Notes: generated by a model from the sequence alone, not told the origin. Shown: positions 1 through 10,475, counted from the stretch's first letter. The stretch: 64,000 bases of DNA from Colwellia sp. M166 (GCF_024585285.1 NZ_CP040755.1:1488001-1552000), one strand, 5' to 3'. Translations and numbers: made by a program.

Positions 1-325
1 ACGCAGCATGTAAACCTTTTAAACTCTACCTCTGGGAGTTTTCTCGATATCCACTAACATCGTTAAAGTTATTTGATTTAGCGTGACTAAACCGAAACAA
101 ATTCGCCTTGCTTTTGAACACCGAGAAGCGCTCAGAATTGGGAAGAAATTTAATCAAATTGGTATTACTAAGCAATAGCGAGCTATTGGGTGTGAAAATA
201 ACACTGATAGGCGCTTAAATAGTATGGTTGAGTAAATGAGCTTAACCCGAACTGGCGGGATTGGGTGTCGAGCAAAGAATGACAAGTCCGCTATAACGCC
301 TCCAAGCTCAGAGTTAGCGCTCGTA
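1..325. other. No gene recognised at the left edge
   Basis: No open frame with a plausible start and family resemblance is visible here. The stretch lies downstream of the minus-strand copper sensor kinase gene and may hold its transcription end or the remnant of a neighbour lying outside the window. Confidence 0.5.
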
Positions 326-1732
326 TTATCTTGTTGCTAGTGATAGAAAAACGTTGAAACATGTTTTTTCATCATTTGAAGTGACATTGATTTTACCTGC
401 ATTCGTTTCAACTAATGCTTTGACAATGGCTAGCCCTAACCCTGCACCATCGCTATGCCGTTTCCTTGACTTATCCGGTCGATAAAAACGATCAAATAAA
501 TAGGGAATATGCTCTGCAGGTATCTTTTCTCCTGGGTTTATTACCGATATGCAAGCTTGCCCATCAATTGTTTTGTTAATGCTAACGGTAATTGATAAAC
601 CTTTTGCGGTATAACGCATCGCATTTGATAGCAAGTTTGATAACAATTGGCGAAAATGTAATTTATCGCAATAAAAAGCTAAATTGTCACCCTGTTTTAT
701 AAGCGTTATATTTGCCTCTTCAGCTAGTGCATCAAAATATTCAAATAATGCTGCTATCTCTGCATCACTATTTAATACTTGTTGTTCAGGTTTTATCAAG
801 CCATTTTGAGTCTTAGCTAGCCACAACATATCGCTGACCATTTTGGTCAACCTATCTAGTTCCTCTAAGTTGGAAAATAATAATTCCTGATATTCTTCTA
901 ATTTTCTTGGTCTTGATAATCCAACCTGACTTTGTGTAATAATATTGGTTAACGGCGTTCTAAGTTCATGGGCAATATCGGTGGAAAAATTTGATAAGCG
1001 TAAAAATTCATTTTGTAGTCTATCGAGCATTAAATTAAAAGAACGCACCATATTAATTAATTCAGTAGGTACTTTCTCTTCATCTAACCTAATTTCAAAG
1101 TTATCACTTTGGATATCTTGCATTTTTTTACTAAGACCACGTAAAGGATTTAAGCCCTGATAAACCGCGAACCAAGCAGCTAGCAATACTAATAAGCCCA
1201 AACCGACCATAATAACCCACAGGCTTTGTTTAAATTGACTGAGAAACTGCATATGAAAACTCATATCAATAGCGACCGTAATCTTATAGTGGGCATACTT
1301 GTTTCTATAATCAGTAACTAACACTCTATAAGTCGACTTACCAACGTGATGCTTGATTATATTTTGACTATTAAAGCCAAGGGTCGTTGGTAAAGATATG
1401 CTTAAGTCGCTAAAGTCTCGAGTTGAATTGCGGTATATTAATTCTCCTGTTTGACTATTCACTTGAAAATACACGCCATGATGACCGACAACGGCTTTTG
1501 ATAAAGAGGTCGTTAATTGCGCGGTTGTGTGGTGCAGTTGTGATAATGTCGCTTCAATTGAATGATTAATAACCCTAAGCTCTCCAATATCTTGCTGAGT
1601 AAAGTGATGGTCAATAGAGTTATTGATCAAAGTACCTATAAGGGTAAGGCTAAATACAACGGTTATGGCAACAAATAGCACCACCCTAAGGGTAATAGAC
1701 ATTGGTCTGAAATTAATTTTCATCAAATTCAT
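326..1732 (-). CDS. copS: Heavy-metal (copper) sensor histidine kinase, CusS/CopS type
   Basis: This is the membrane sensor kinase of a copper-responsive two-component system. It has an N-terminal membrane segment (about residues 15-36), a periplasmic sensor region to about 168, a second membrane segment (about 170-190), HAMP, and a HisKA domain with the phospho-acceptor His at about 255 in AHELRTPL. The ATPase domain has the N-box [13 protein letters not shown] and the G-box [13 protein letters not shown]. Length (468 aa) is normal for the CusS family. It overlaps the upstream response-regulator gene by about 20 bp, so the two are translationally coupled. The copper-resistance genes start immediately beyond the regulator on the other strand, which supports copper or silver as the signal; the metal itself is inferred. 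Confidence 0.9.
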   Translation of the reverse strand: MNLMKINFRPMSITLRVVLFVAITVVFSLTLIGTLINNSIDHHFTQQDIGELRVINHSIEATLSQLHHTTAQLTTSLSKAVVGHHGVYFQVNSQTGELIYRNSTRDFSDLSISLPTTLGFNSQNIIKHHVGKSTYRVLVTDYRNKYAHYKITVAIDMSFHMQFLSQFKQSLWVIMVGLGLLVLLAAWFAVYQGLNPLRGLSKKMQDIQSDNFEIRLDEEKVPTELINMVRSFNLMLDRLQNEFLRLSNFSTDIAHELRTPLTNIITQSQVGLSRPRKLEEYQELLFSNLEELDRLTKMVSDMLWLAKTQNGLIKPEQQVLNSDAEIAALFEYFDALAEEANITLIKQGDNLAFYCDKLHFRQLLSNLLSNAMRYTAKGLSITVSINKTIDGQACISVINPGEKIPAEHIPYLFDRFYRPDKSRKRHSDGAGLGLAIVKALVETNAGKINVTSNDEKTCFNVFLSLATR

Positions 1733-2399
1733 CCTCTAATTTATAACCCATACCTCGCACCGTATGAATCAGCTTTACCTCAAAATCATCGTCAACTTTT
1801 CCCCTTAACCTGCGAATAGCGACATCAATAACGTTAGTATCGCTATCAAAATTCATGTCCCACACCTGTGAAGCGATTAACGAACGAGGTAAAACTTCGC
1901 CTTCGCGACGGAGCAATAATTCAAGAAGATTGAACTCTTTGTTGCTTAACAAAATACGCTTACCTGCACGCTGTATTTTGCGCTTGGGTATATCCATTTC
2001 TAAATCAGCAATGGTTAATATATCGGCGACTGTTTGTGTTCCCCTTCGACGAATAAGCGTGCGCACTCTTGCTAACACTTCAGCAAAAGCAAATGGCTTA
2101 ATCAAATAGTCATCCGCCCCCAGCTCAAGCCCTTTGACTCTGTCATCGATACTATCGCGAGCAGATAAAAACATTACCGGGGTATCATTTTTTGCCTGAC
2201 GAATAGACTGCAAAATTCGCCAACCTGAGACATCAGGCAACATCACATCTAAGATGATAATATCAAATAATTCGGTCATGGCTAAGTGATGACCATCTAG
2301 GCCATTACGTGCTAATGACACCTGAAAGCCAGCTTCACTTAAGCCTTGTTTTAAGTAATCACCGGTTTTAATCTCGTCTTCAACAACTAATAAACGCAT
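1713..2399 (-). CDS. copR: OmpR-family response regulator, CusR/CopR type
   Basis: This DNA-binding response regulator is the partner of the adjacent sensor kinase. The receiver domain (residues 1-120) shows the acidic pair in VVEDE, the phospho-acceptor Asp in IIILDVMLP and the conserved Lys in DDYLIKPF. The C-terminal half is a winged helix of the OmpR type, ending in the typical [14 protein letters not shown] and [11 protein letters not shown] motifs. Length (228 aa) is standard. It is divergent from copA with a 160-bp intergenic region holding an inverted repeat, so it probably activates copA and its own operon when phosphorylated. Confidence 0.92.
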   Translation of the reverse strand: MRLLVVEDEIKTGDYLKQGLSEAGFQVSLARNGLDGHHLAMTELFDIIILDVMLPDVSGWRILQSIRQAKNDTPVMFLSARDSIDDRVKGLELGADDYLIKPFAFAEVLARVRTLIRRRGTQTVADILTIADLEMDIPKRKIQRAGKRILLSNKEFNLLELLLRREGEVLPRSLIASQVWDMNFDSDTNVIDVAIRRLRGKVDDDFEVKLIHTVRGMGYKLEDEFDEN

Positions 2400-2489
2400 A
2401 CATTTCCTTTAATAAGTACTTAACCCGCTGGGCGGTTAACACTATGCAACATTAGTCCCAACAGCAAGATGACATTAAGATTACAACTT

Positions 2490-2516
2490 TGTCATGTTGG
2501 CGTCATGCCAATGACA
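2490..2516. promoter_or_regulatory. Candidate CopR operator between copR and copA
   Basis: An imperfect inverted repeat pairs TGTCATGTTGGC with GCCAATGACA around GTCAT. TGTCA/TGACA half-sites are typical of CusR/CopR boxes, and a further ATGACA lies about 20 bp to the left. It sits upstream of an AT-rich possible -10 region (TATTCTAATAT) before copA. The assignment is by position and motif only. Confidence 0.5.
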
Positions 2517-2559
2517 GGTCTAACTCCTATACTTTGTGCATATTCTAATATAAAAGGCT

Positions 2560-4368
2560 ATGGAAATGAGAGTTAATGAGTCATTACAACCAAGGTTATT
2601 ACCAAGACGACGTTTCGTTCAAGGATTAATAGCGGGCGGCGTAATTGCTGCTTTCCCTAGTATACTCAATGCAACTTCATCTTTAGCAGCAACCATTATC
2701 GGTGATACGCCTGAATTAAGCGGCAAGGTTATTGATTTAGTGATCGCAGAATCACCGGTTAACTTTACTGGTGTTGTCCGTATGGCTACCACCATTAATG
2801 GCTCTATTCCTGCCCCAACCTTACGTCTTAAAGAAGGCGATGATGTCACTATTAGAGTGACGAATAAGTTAACCGTACCGAGCTCAATTCACTGGCATGG
2901 CATAATTTTACCCTACCAAATGGATGGCGTACCCGGCATTAGTTTTAAAGGTATTATGCCGGGTAAAACTTTTGTCTATAAATTTAAACTCCAACAAAGT
3001 GGCACTTATTGGTATCACTCGCACAGCGGTTTTCAAGAAATGACCGGTATGTACGGTGCTTTAATTATTGAGCCGAGAGAAAAAGATATTATTAGTGCCG
3101 ATAAAGATCATGTGATTTTGCTATCTGATTGGACTGACGAAAACCCTATGGATGTGTTTGGTAAATTAAAAGTGCAGGGTGATACCTACAATTTCAATCA
3201 ACCAACTGTGCCTGAATTTTTTGATGATGTCGCTAGTTCCAGTGTAGCTAATGCCTTACAACGTCGAGAAATGTGGAATAAGATGCGAATGAATCCTACC
3301 GATCTTGCTGACTTATCCGCATCAACTATGACGTTTCTCATGAATGGTAGCACCCCAATGGCAAATTGGCGTGGACTATTTAAAAGTGGTGAAAAGCTCA
3401 GACTAAGATTTATTAACGGCTCAAGTAATAGTTTTTTTGACCTGCGCATACCAGAGCTAAAACTAACCGTCGTGCAAGCTGATGGACAAAATATTGAACC
3501 GGTAACTGTTGATGAATTTCGCTTTGGTCCCGGAGAAACTTACGATGTTATTGTCGAGCCAAAAAATGATGCTTATACCATTTTTGCACAAAGTATAGAC
3601 CGCTCTGGTTATGCCAAAGGTACGTTGTCGATAGCGCCGAGTATTGACGCTCCTGTACCGTCACTCGATCCTGTTGAATGGTTAACAATGACAGATATGA
3701 TGGGGAATATGGCTAATGGCGGCGAACATAGTTCAATGTCAGGTATGCAGGGTAATGCTATGGATAAAGGCGCTATGAAGCACGGTGCTATGGCGATGGA
3801 TCACAGCAAGCATGACACGGCTGAAAACCCTTTAGCGATTGCTAGTAGAAAAGTTCGTCATGCTAAAACTGAATATGGCGCCTCAGTCGATATGCGAGTT
3901 GATATGCCAAGAACAAACTTGGATGACCCAGGTATTGGCTTGCGCAACAATGGTCGTCGCGTATTAACACTTGCTGATTTACACTCACTTGATGGTATCA
4001 CTAACACCCAAGAGCCTAAAGCTGAAATTGAGCTGCATCTAACCGGTAATATGGAACGTTATAGCTGGTCATTTGATGGTTTAGAGTTTGGTAAAAGTAC
4101 GCCTGTACACATGAAACATAACGAAAGAATACGGGTTATTTTACAAAACGACACCATGATGACGCATCCAATGCACTTACATGGTATGTGGAGTGATTTA
4201 GAAAATGAGCAAGGTAACGTACAAGTACGTCGTCACACCATTCCGGTTCAACCCGCACAGCGGATCAGTTTCTTAACCACACCACACGATGTCGGGCGAT
4301 GGGCGTGGCACTGCCATTTATTATTTCATATGGATGCCGGTATGTTTAGAGAGGTGGTTGTATCATGA
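2560..4368 (+). CDS. copA: CopA-type multicopper oxidase, Tat-exported
   Basis: A periplasmic copper-resistance multicopper oxidase. A twin-arginine signal is visible (RRRFVQG at about residues 16-22, then a hydrophobic stretch). Three cupredoxin domains carry the copper ligands HWHGI and HSHSG near the N-terminus, and HPMHLHGM and WHCHLLFHMDAGM at the C-terminus, forming the T1 and T2/T3 sites. Between them is a Met/His-rich insert (MTDMMGNM ... MAMDHSKHD) typical of CopA/PcoA. Length (602 aa) fits the family. An alternative start lies two codons downstream. It overlaps copB by 4 bp and is the first gene of the copper operon. Confidence 0.95.
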   Translation: MEMRVNESLQPRLLPRRRFVQGLIAGGVIAAFPSILNATSSLAATIIGDTPELSGKVIDLVIAESPVNFTGVVRMATTINGSIPAPTLRLKEGDDVTIRVTNKLTVPSSIHWHGIILPYQMDGVPGISFKGIMPGKTFVYKFKLQQSGTYWYHSHSGFQEMTGMYGALIIEPREKDIISADKDHVILLSDWTDENPMDVFGKLKVQGDTYNFNQPTVPEFFDDVASSSVANALQRREMWNKMRMNPTDLADLSASTMTFLMNGSTPMANWRGLFKSGEKLRLRFINGSSNSFFDLRIPELKLTVVQADGQNIEPVTVDEFRFGPGETYDVIVEPKNDAYTIFAQSIDRSGYAKGTLSIAPSIDAPVPSLDPVEWLTMTDMMGNMANGGEHSSMSGMQGNAMDKGAMKHGAMAMDHSKHDTAENPLAIASRKVRHAKTEYGASVDMRVDMPRTNLDDPGIGLRNNGRRVLTLADLHSLDGITNTQEPKAEIELHLTGNMERYSWSFDGLEFGKSTPVHMKHNERIRVILQNDTMMTHPMHLHGMWSDLENEQGNVQVRRHTIPVQPAQRISFLTTPHDVGRWAWHCHLLFHMDAGMFREVVVS

Positions 4369-5228
4369 ATAAATTTACTTTATCTAAAGCTATTAGCTAT
4401 GGGCTTATCATGAGCTTGCCGTTATTAAACCAACCAAGCTTCGCACAAAGTGAGATGCCGGTAATGAGCAAGCAAAAAATGCAAGCTCAAGGTGGTGATG
4501 CACCAATAAATGCAAGAGATCCCCACGCGTACGCAGCTGGCACCACGTTAACTCAAGGCCCTTATGCATTAACTGATGGAAAAAGACTAACGCTTGCTGA
4601 CGAATATAAATTTTATGCGCTATTAGGCGATCGGCTGGAATATAACGAACAAACGGATGCCACGGTGTTTGACTTTCAAGCATGGTATGGCACCACCTTT
4701 GACCGGTTAGTTGTAAAAACGGAAGGTGATATCAGTAAAGGTAAGCTTGAGGAAAACCAAACCGATATTTTATGGGGCCATGCTATTTCTGCGTATTGGG
4801 ATACCCAAGTAGGATTGCGCACTGATTACTCTAAAGAGGGTAAAAATCGTCAATGGCTAGCTGTTGGTCTGCAAGGTTTAGCCCCCTATTGGTTTGAGCT
4901 TGATATGACCGCATATTTAGGGGAAAAAGGTAATAGCGCGTTTACGCTTGAAGCCGAGTACGAACTATTATTGACACAAAAGTTGATTGTACAACCACGC
5001 GCTGAAATCACCTTTTATGGCAAAGACGATGAGCAAAATGAACTCGGTAGTGGCTTATCGAGTAGTGCGATTGGTTTTCGTGTCCGTTATGAGTTCACTC
5101 GTCAGTTTGCTCCCTACCTTGGTGTTGAGTGGACAAATACCTACGGTCGAACCGCCGATTATGCAAAATCAAACGAGCTAAGCAGTAGCGAAACAGAGTT
5201 TGTTGCCGGCATCAGGTTTTGGTTCTAA
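4365..5228 (+). CDS. copB: CopB copper-resistance outer-membrane protein
   Basis: A beta-barrel protein of the CopB/PcoB family with a signal peptide (residues 1-27, cleaved after SFAQ). The body matches the family pattern, with DRLEYNEQ, FDFQAWYGTTFDRL and the C-terminal GIRFWF that ends in an aromatic residue, as expected for outer-membrane barrels. The long N-terminal Met-rich region of some CopB proteins is short here. Its start overlaps the end of copA (ATGA), so the two are coupled. It probably acts with CopA in periplasmic and outer-membrane copper handling. Confidence 0.92.
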   Translation: MNKFTLSKAISYGLIMSLPLLNQPSFAQSEMPVMSKQKMQAQGGDAPINARDPHAYAAGTTLTQGPYALTDGKRLTLADEYKFYALLGDRLEYNEQTDATVFDFQAWYGTTFDRLVVKTEGDISKGKLEENQTDILWGHAISAYWDTQVGLRTDYSKEGKNRQWLAVGLQGLAPYWFELDMTAYLGEKGNSAFTLEAEYELLLTQKLIVQPRAEITFYGKDDEQNELGSGLSSSAIGFRVRYEFTRQFAPYLGVEWTNTYGRTADYAKSNELSSSETEFVAGIRFWF

Positions 5229-5416
5229 CTAATCGGTAGAGTAAAATCAGCCCATCATAAGAGTGAATTAACTAAGGTGGCATATCAACACTATAGCTGA
5301 GCTTAGCTGATGAATTTGAACATGAATTAGATACAAAAATAGTGTTAAAAAAAGCGATGTCGCTTTGAGACATCTACACAAAAACCCAATAGAATTTATC
5401 AAACTAGGAGTCAACC

Positions 5417-5701
5417 ATGAACACCTTAACAAAATTAGCTTTAGTATTAATACCGACAATGACCTTATCAATGTCGGCGTTGGCACACGACCCATCAATG
5501 CATGTAAAGAAAGCTGAAAAGGCAGATTGTAGCAAAATGGATCACAGTAAAATGGACATGAAAAACCCTGTTGCAATCGCCATGATGAAAAAATGTATGC
5601 AGCAGTCGAAAGCTGATCAAAATGCAATGAAAGATATGGACCACAGCCAAATGAAGCAAGCTGAGCATGAAGCCGCTAAGAAAGATGAGCATAATCATTA
5701 A
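5417..5701 (+). CDS. Small exported Met/His-rich protein, probable copper-binding
   Basis: A 94-aa protein with a clear signal peptide (MNTLTKLALVLIPTMTLSMS, ending ALA). The mature part is rich in Met, His, Lys and Asp, with repeated KMDHSKMDMK and DMDHSQM motifs and two cysteines. Such motifs bind Cu(I)/Cu(II) in periplasmic chaperones such as PcoE/CopK-like proteins, but no specific family is recognised. The ribosome-binding site AGGAG lies 6-7 bases upstream. It belongs to the copper cluster by position, separated from copB by about 190 bp. Confidence 0.75.
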   Translation: MNTLTKLALVLIPTMTLSMSALAHDPSMHVKKAEKADCSKMDHSKMDMKNPVAIAMMKKCMQQSKADQNAMKDMDHSQMKQAEHEAAKKDEHNH

Positions 5702-5784
5702 ATCATCTTAATTAGAAACTTAGCGCTAATGCCGGCAGCCACGCGCTAAGTAACTTTTAGTATCTCATCCTTGAAAGGAATTTT

Positions 5785-6318
5785 ATGAAAATCATTAAAT
5801 TATTATTGTTACTTGTTGTTTTAGCTATAGGCTCAGTCGCTACTGTGATGTACTCCGGTATTGTTGATGTCGCCGCCGATAAGCCACACAGTGATGTTGT
5901 CTATTGGCTGTTAGAGGAAACCAGAGAAAACTCTATTCGCAAGGCGGCAGAAAATATCATAGTTCCTGATTTAAGTGCACCTGAGTTATTACTAACCGGT
6001 GGCACTGATTATGAATATATGTGTTCCAGTTGTCATCTAAAACCCGGCCAGAGTGACAGTGATATGAGTTTAGGCTTATACCCTGCGCCACCTAACTTGA
6101 CTGTATCGAGTGAAGAACATATCGGCCATGAGCATGGTGATGGTAATGATGCAGCTCGGAGAAATTTTTGGATAATTAAGCACGGCATTAAAGCCTCTGG
6201 CATGCCTGCGTGGGGCAAAACCCATGATGATCAGCGTATTTGGGCAATGGTAGCTTTTATCAATCAGCTACACACCTTAACACCAGAACAATATCAAGTG
6301 TTAACAGCGATAGATTGA
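5785..6318 (+). CDS. Exported c-type cytochrome of the copper cluster
   Basis: A 177-aa protein with an N-terminal hydrophobic anchor or signal (residues 4-24). It has a single haem c-binding motif CSSCH (about residues 76-80) and a likely distal Met ligand in GMPAWGK, followed by the helix AMVAFINQL typical of class I cytochrome c. It has a strong ribosome-binding site (GAAAGGAA). Monohaem cytochromes often accompany CopA oxidases and may accept or pass electrons during Cu(I) oxidation; that role is inferred from the neighbourhood. Confidence 0.85.
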   Translation: MKIIKLLLLLVVLAIGSVATVMYSGIVDVAADKPHSDVVYWLLEETRENSIRKAAENIIVPDLSAPELLLTGGTDYEYMCSSCHLKPGQSDSDMSLGLYPAPPNLTVSSEEHIGHEHGDGNDAARRNFWIIKHGIKASGMPAWGKTHDDQRIWAMVAFINQLHTLTPEQYQVLTAID

Positions 6319-6354
6319 TGGTTAGTTGCAATCAATAAAACAAAAGAGAAAGAA

Positions 6355-6840
6355 ATGAAAAATATACCAATTATTATTAGCCTGATTTCGTTTATGGCAC
6401 TAACTCTGAGCAATAACTCAATTGCACATGCTAGTGATACAGAGAGTTCAAAAAATCATGAAGTACTGTCAGTATTAACAACGGATGCAGGCAAAGCCGT
6501 TACTCAGTTTCATCAAGCAATACAAGCAGGAAATAAAAAAGAAGCTCGCTCTTTTTTAGCTGATAATGTCATCATTTATGAAGGTGGACGGGTTGAACGT
6601 TCCGCTGATGATTATGCCAATCATCATATGCTCGCCGACATGAAATATTTAGCCGATATAGATATAGAAATACTTGAGCATGAGGTTAGCGTGCTAGGTA
6701 ATATTGCCTATTCTACGTCTAGAACAAAATTAACAGGGGACGTTAAGGGCAAACAAATAAACAGCGAAGGTATGGAAAGCATGATCCTTCAAAAAATAGA
6801 GAGTAAATGGAAAATTGTACACATCCACTGGTCTCATTAG
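6355..6840 (+). CDS. Exported SnoaL/DUF4440-like (NTF2-fold) protein
   Basis: A 161-aa protein with a signal peptide (cleaved near IAHA, residues 23-26). The mature part resembles the NTF2-like SnoaL/DUF4440 fold, with the opening helix AVTQFHQAIQAGNKKEARSF, the strand DNVIIYEGG, and the closing strand pair SMILQKIESKWKIVHIHWSH. No catalytic residues can be assigned. It is followed after about 40 bp by a paralogue of the same fold. Both lie downstream of the copper cytochrome and are probably co-transcribed with it. Confidence 0.75.
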   Translation: MKNIPIIISLISFMALTLSNNSIAHASDTESSKNHEVLSVLTTDAGKAVTQFHQAIQAGNKKEARSFLADNVIIYEGGRVERSADDYANHHMLADMKYLADIDIEILEHEVSVLGNIAYSTSRTKLTGDVKGKQINSEGMESMILQKIESKWKIVHIHWSH

Positions 6841-6881
6841 TAAAAAATAAAACAACAATAATAAATAAAGGATAAACAAAT

Positions 6882-7385
6882 ATGAACAAATATATGACGG
6901 CGCTATTACTACTTGTTGTCAGTTTTTTTACCATTGCTCATAATGATAAAGCGCATAGCGATAAAGACATACAAGCAATTATTACAATTATCGACGGTAT
7001 TAAATTTGGCTGGGAAAATGGTGATGGCACGCCTTTTAGAAAAAATTATCTGAATTTTCAAGGTGCTAGATATATCGAATCTGGCGGTCAAAACCCAGGG
7101 TTAGACAGTTTAGTAAATCATCATGTTGAACCTGAAAAAGACGCAATGGAATACCTCAAATTAGACTTTTCCAACATAGAAGTAACATTTGAAGGCAGTG
7201 ATAAAGATTTTGCCTGGGCTATTGCTGATAGTGAAGTGCAAGGAAAAGTTAAAAACTCAGGTAAAGTATTTGATAAAACGGGCTATCAAACCTTTTTATT
7301 TCGCAAGATTGACGGTGACTGGAAAGTTATTCACACCCATTCATCAACTCGCGATAAGCAGCCAAAAGCCCCCCATAAACATTAA
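6882..7385 (+). CDS. Exported SnoaL/DUF4440-like (NTF2-fold) protein, second copy
   Basis: A 167-aa protein with a short signal peptide (residues 1-19). It aligns in outline with the preceding gene: both have a conserved central HH (NHHML there, [14 protein letters not shown] here) and the ending WKVIHTHSS, like WKIVHIHWSH. The C-terminus is His-rich (PHKH), which could bind metal. The ribosome-binding site is AAAGGA. The function is unknown; the paired arrangement after the copper genes suggests a periplasmic role in metal stress. Confidence 0.72.
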   Translation: MNKYMTALLLLVVSFFTIAHNDKAHSDKDIQAIITIIDGIKFGWENGDGTPFRKNYLNFQGARYIESGGQNPGLDSLVNHHVEPEKDAMEYLKLDFSNIEVTFEGSDKDFAWAIADSEVQGKVKNSGKVFDKTGYQTFLFRKIDGDWKVIHTHSSTRDKQPKAPHKH

Positions 7386-7532
7386 GCAATAATATCTTAA
7401 TAGAATTGATGCAGCTAACACTTAGGTTTTAGCTGCTTCCTGGTAAAAATTACATAGAGCCAAGATGTATAGCGATGATGATCATCGCTATACCCATCGA
7501 GGAACACTATTTTGAAATAAAGAAAAAAGCTT

Positions 7533-8351
7533 ATGAAAGTAGTTTACTTCGGAAATAATTTATTTTCTTCGTGTTTAAAGTATTTGTTGGATGAAGAACA
7601 CCAAATATTGCGAGTATATAAAAATAGTTATGCGCATGATTCATCTATTATCGATAGGTTATGTGAGAAAAGTGATATCACTATTTGTGAGCACAAACCT
7701 GACTTAACTGAGCTCAATGATTTGATCTCTTTAGGGGCAGAAATGTTCATAGTTGCTGAATATGCTTATTTACTTCCTGATACCAATGTGAAATATGCCA
7801 TCAATATACATCCGACATTATTACCCGAAGGACGGGGACCTACTCCTTTACCGTATTTAATAAAAAGGCCTGGATTTTCAGGAGTGACTATCCACAAAAT
7901 CTCTAATAATTTTGATTCTGGGGATGTTATTTTACAAGCTAAAATACTGCAATCTGCCAATGAAAGCCTGACTACGTTAATGATAAAAATACACCTTGAA
8001 TCTGGCAGGTTATTGAAAGTTTTTCTTGAAAACATTAATAAATACTACAAATCTGCTAGCCCGCAAGTGAATCACTCCTATTGGTCAAAAATTGAGATGT
8101 CAGAGAGAGTTTTAGATTGGAATGCACCAATAAATGAAATCAAAATACAGAAACGATGCTTTGGCCATATAGGCCTAATTGTAAAATTAGATCAAACTTT
8201 ATGGGTGGCATCTCATCTAGAGTTCATAAATTGTCAGCATACCTCGCAACCTGGAGATGTAGCTTTTGAAGACCACAGTTTATTGGCCATCAACGCATTA
8301 GACGGGATAGTCTGTATACATAAACGGTCTATGTTTGCGATGCCTGTATAA
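7533..8351 (+). CDS. Formyltransferase-family protein (Fmt/ArnA-like)
   Basis: A 272-aa protein with the 10-formyltetrahydrofolate-dependent transferase fold. The diagnostic segment is INIHPTLLPEGRGPTPLPYL followed by GVTIHKISNNFDSGDVI, carrying the catalytic Asn-His ... Asp set (N in INIHP, H in IHP, D in DSGDV). The C-terminal 80 residues resemble the Fmt C-terminal beta domain. It is shorter than true Met-tRNA formyltransferase (about 310-320 aa) and is not in the def/fmt context. It more likely formylates an amino-sugar or another small molecule. It stands alone. Confidence 0.75.
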   Translation: MKVVYFGNNLFSSCLKYLLDEEHQILRVYKNSYAHDSSIIDRLCEKSDITICEHKPDLTELNDLISLGAEMFIVAEYAYLLPDTNVKYAINIHPTLLPEGRGPTPLPYLIKRPGFSGVTIHKISNNFDSGDVILQAKILQSANESLTTLMIKIHLESGRLLKVFLENINKYYKSASPQVNHSYWSKIEMSERVLDWNAPINEIKIQKRCFGHIGLIVKLDQTLWVASHLEFINCQHTSQPGDVAFEDHSLLAINALDGIVCIHKRSMFAMPV

Positions 8352-8938
8352 TAAAATTTTATTGTTAGTTATATCATTAACTTGAGCAGATAATATTATC
8401 AGTTATATACCTTAATATCATCGTTTACTCATTATACTTTGCTTAATTGATATTGTGTCATTGCTGAGAGTTACACTTGTACTATTTCCAATAATTCTGG
8501 GGCATACTATAAAAGTCGATGCCTAGTGACTGCGCCTATTTTCAGCTCACAACTTCTCTTTAATACTGAAACCTTCGCTACATTGCAGGCTTTACCACCT
8601 AAGATTCAACGTAAATGCTGATTGTATTTCGCATCTCTAATATATAAGGAAGACCCAGAAAATTAGAATACTTTACTGGCTTAAAGCTTTTAGTCATTTA
8701 CTTCATCTAATTAACGATCACATTAGAACAAGTCAGCCCTTATCAACATTCCCTTTTATCCCATTTTTAGCGTTAAAACGTTGATAAATAGCCCTCTATT
8801 GATAAATATTTTGCCTTGATAATATAATAAGATATTGATGGCGCATATGGTTATTTTAGCTTTGCAAAAGCTATCATATACGTCATTGATTTAATTTGAA
8901 CATCAAGAAATTATCATTCAAAGTTCAGCTTACATAGA
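8352..8938. other. Intergenic, no gene seen
   Basis: About 590 bp of AT-rich sequence between the converging formyltransferase and ABC permease genes. No convincing reading frame or RNA was recognised. Both neighbours end here, so terminators are expected, but no strong GC hairpin stands out. Confidence 0.4.
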
Positions 8939-10471
8939 TTAACCTGTGCTTTTAGCACTAATCGTTAACATGAGTAAGCTTACTGAAATAGCGATAAAAT
9001 AATAAGGCACGCCTGCCTGCCAACTTGCTTGACTATTAACACCAAAAAAATCGACATATAATGCGGTTTGAATGGGTCCCATGTACCAAAGTGCAGGGTA
9101 AAGCACTTCAAACGTCCGTTTTGTGCCAGTAAACGCGCCACAAAAATAGGCAAGTGATACGGTAAATGAAATGGCGATAATCAATTGCACGAGCAACAAC
9201 CACTCAGTACTGCCAGTGAAACGGACAACGCTGCCCATACTTGCTAAAGCTAATAATATCCATGCCGCACAATAGCAGGCAAAGCTTTGTAAAATGGATG
9301 ATTGCTTACTGTATGTGATCAACTCAGAAGTATTAGCTTGTTTTTCTAATTGCCCTAGCTGAGAGATCACCAACACACACCATAACCACGAAATAGGTAA
9401 AACAAGGCTAATAAGCAATTTTTGACTGATAAACAATTGCACGATATTTAACACCAGTAAACCGATAAACCAATACACTGAATGACCTTTAAGTATTAAT
9501 TTTAACTCTAATCGTAACAGGCGGGTAAAGGCAAAATGCTTGCTTAAAGCAACAAAAAACCTATCAAGTTGGCCACCCACTTTAGTTTTTAAGGTGAAAT
9601 TTAACCATGAAGTTGGTTTATTTTCAGGTATGGCGTTTTGGCTAAAACGATCAAAAAATAAATAGGTTAACGTTAAACAACTAAGACAAATAAAAAATAA
9701 AGGCAGTGCTCCCCACAGGTGCATTATTGTCGGCTCTATGCCTTGCCAAACAAAAGTGTTTATTTCATTGGCTTCATTACTGATACTTACCCCGATATTG
9801 GTCCCACCTTGCTGTAATGGAAAACGCTTTACAACTTCGGCATCTAATTGGTTGAGCAATGCACCGATCCCAGAAGCACTTTCAATGGTTTGAACAATAG
9901 AGCCAATCCATAAGAAAAAATAAAGCACGTTACCTAACCCGCCTTTAAGCCACTTAATTGACTCAAACATTAGCGCGATAGCGGCAATAGCTAATAACAT
10001 AGGCAAGACAAAAACTAGCTGTGGCCAGGCTAACGCCCAAAGGTTTATGTGATAACTCTCGCCATAATAAAGCTGGATAGCAATACTACTCAATAGCATA
10101 ACCAGCACAATAGAAATCAAAATAACGACACTGGTGCACCATTTAGCTAATAAAAATTTTAGCTTACTAATAGGCGTAGCGGCGATGAGTTCGCCGGTCA
10201 TTGATTGTCGGTCTAATTCAAGGGCATTTTTAACCAAATAAAAACAGATAACAGGTAAAAACAAAACGTTCATCATAGCTAGGCATACACCAAGCCAAGC
10301 GCTATTGTAGCTCCCCCGATAACCATTGATCACTAGCGTTTGATAATCAGCATCCGGAGAAGGGAAAAAAAGTAATGTTAATACCGACATCGCCAAAAGT
10401 GTAACTACAAAGCTCTGCTGGCGGGTCCGTTGTTTAAAATCAGCATTGATGCATTGCCATACTTGATTCAT
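8939..10471 (-). CDS. ABC-2 type transporter permease subunit
   Basis: A polytopic membrane protein of about 510 aa, partner of the ATPase encoded just upstream. Hydrophobic segments recur through the protein (for example FVVTLLAMSVLTLLFF, WLGVCLAMMNVLFLPVICFYL, VVILISIVLVMLLSSIAI, and the C-terminal YYFIAISVSLLMLTIS). The motif LELDRQSMTGELIAATPISK is typical of ABC-2 permeases. I place the start at the ATG at 10471, 4 bases after the ATPase stop and preceded by GAGGG, rather than 20 codons earlier inside the ATPase gene. The substrate is unknown. Confidence 0.82.
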   Translation of the reverse strand: MNQVWQCINADFKQRTRQQSFVVTLLAMSVLTLLFFPSPDADYQTLVINGYRGSYNSAWLGVCLAMMNVLFLPVICFYLVKNALELDRQSMTGELIAATPISKLKFLLAKWCTSVVILISIVLVMLLSSIAIQLYYGESYHINLWALAWPQLVFVLPMLLAIAAIALMFESIKWLKGGLGNVLYFFLWIGSIVQTIESASGIGALLNQLDAEVVKRFPLQQGGTNIGVSISNEANEINTFVWQGIEPTIMHLWGALPLFFICLSCLTLTYLFFDRFSQNAIPENKPTSWLNFTLKTKVGGQLDRFFVALSKHFAFTRLLRLELKLILKGHSVYWFIGLLVLNIVQLFISQKLLISLVLPISWLWCVLVISQLGQLEKQANTSELITYSKQSSILQSFACYCAAWILLALASMGSVVRFTGSTEWLLLVQLIIAISFTVSLAYFCGAFTGTKRTFEVLYPALWYMGPIQTALYVDFFGVNSQASWQAGVPYYFIAISVSLLMLTISAKSTG

Positions 10472-10475
10472 TAAC

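Noticed and set aside
5268-5698. Minus-strand open frames opposite the Met/His-rich copper protein
   Set aside because: They are antisense shadows of a gene with a clear signal peptide and ribosome-binding site.
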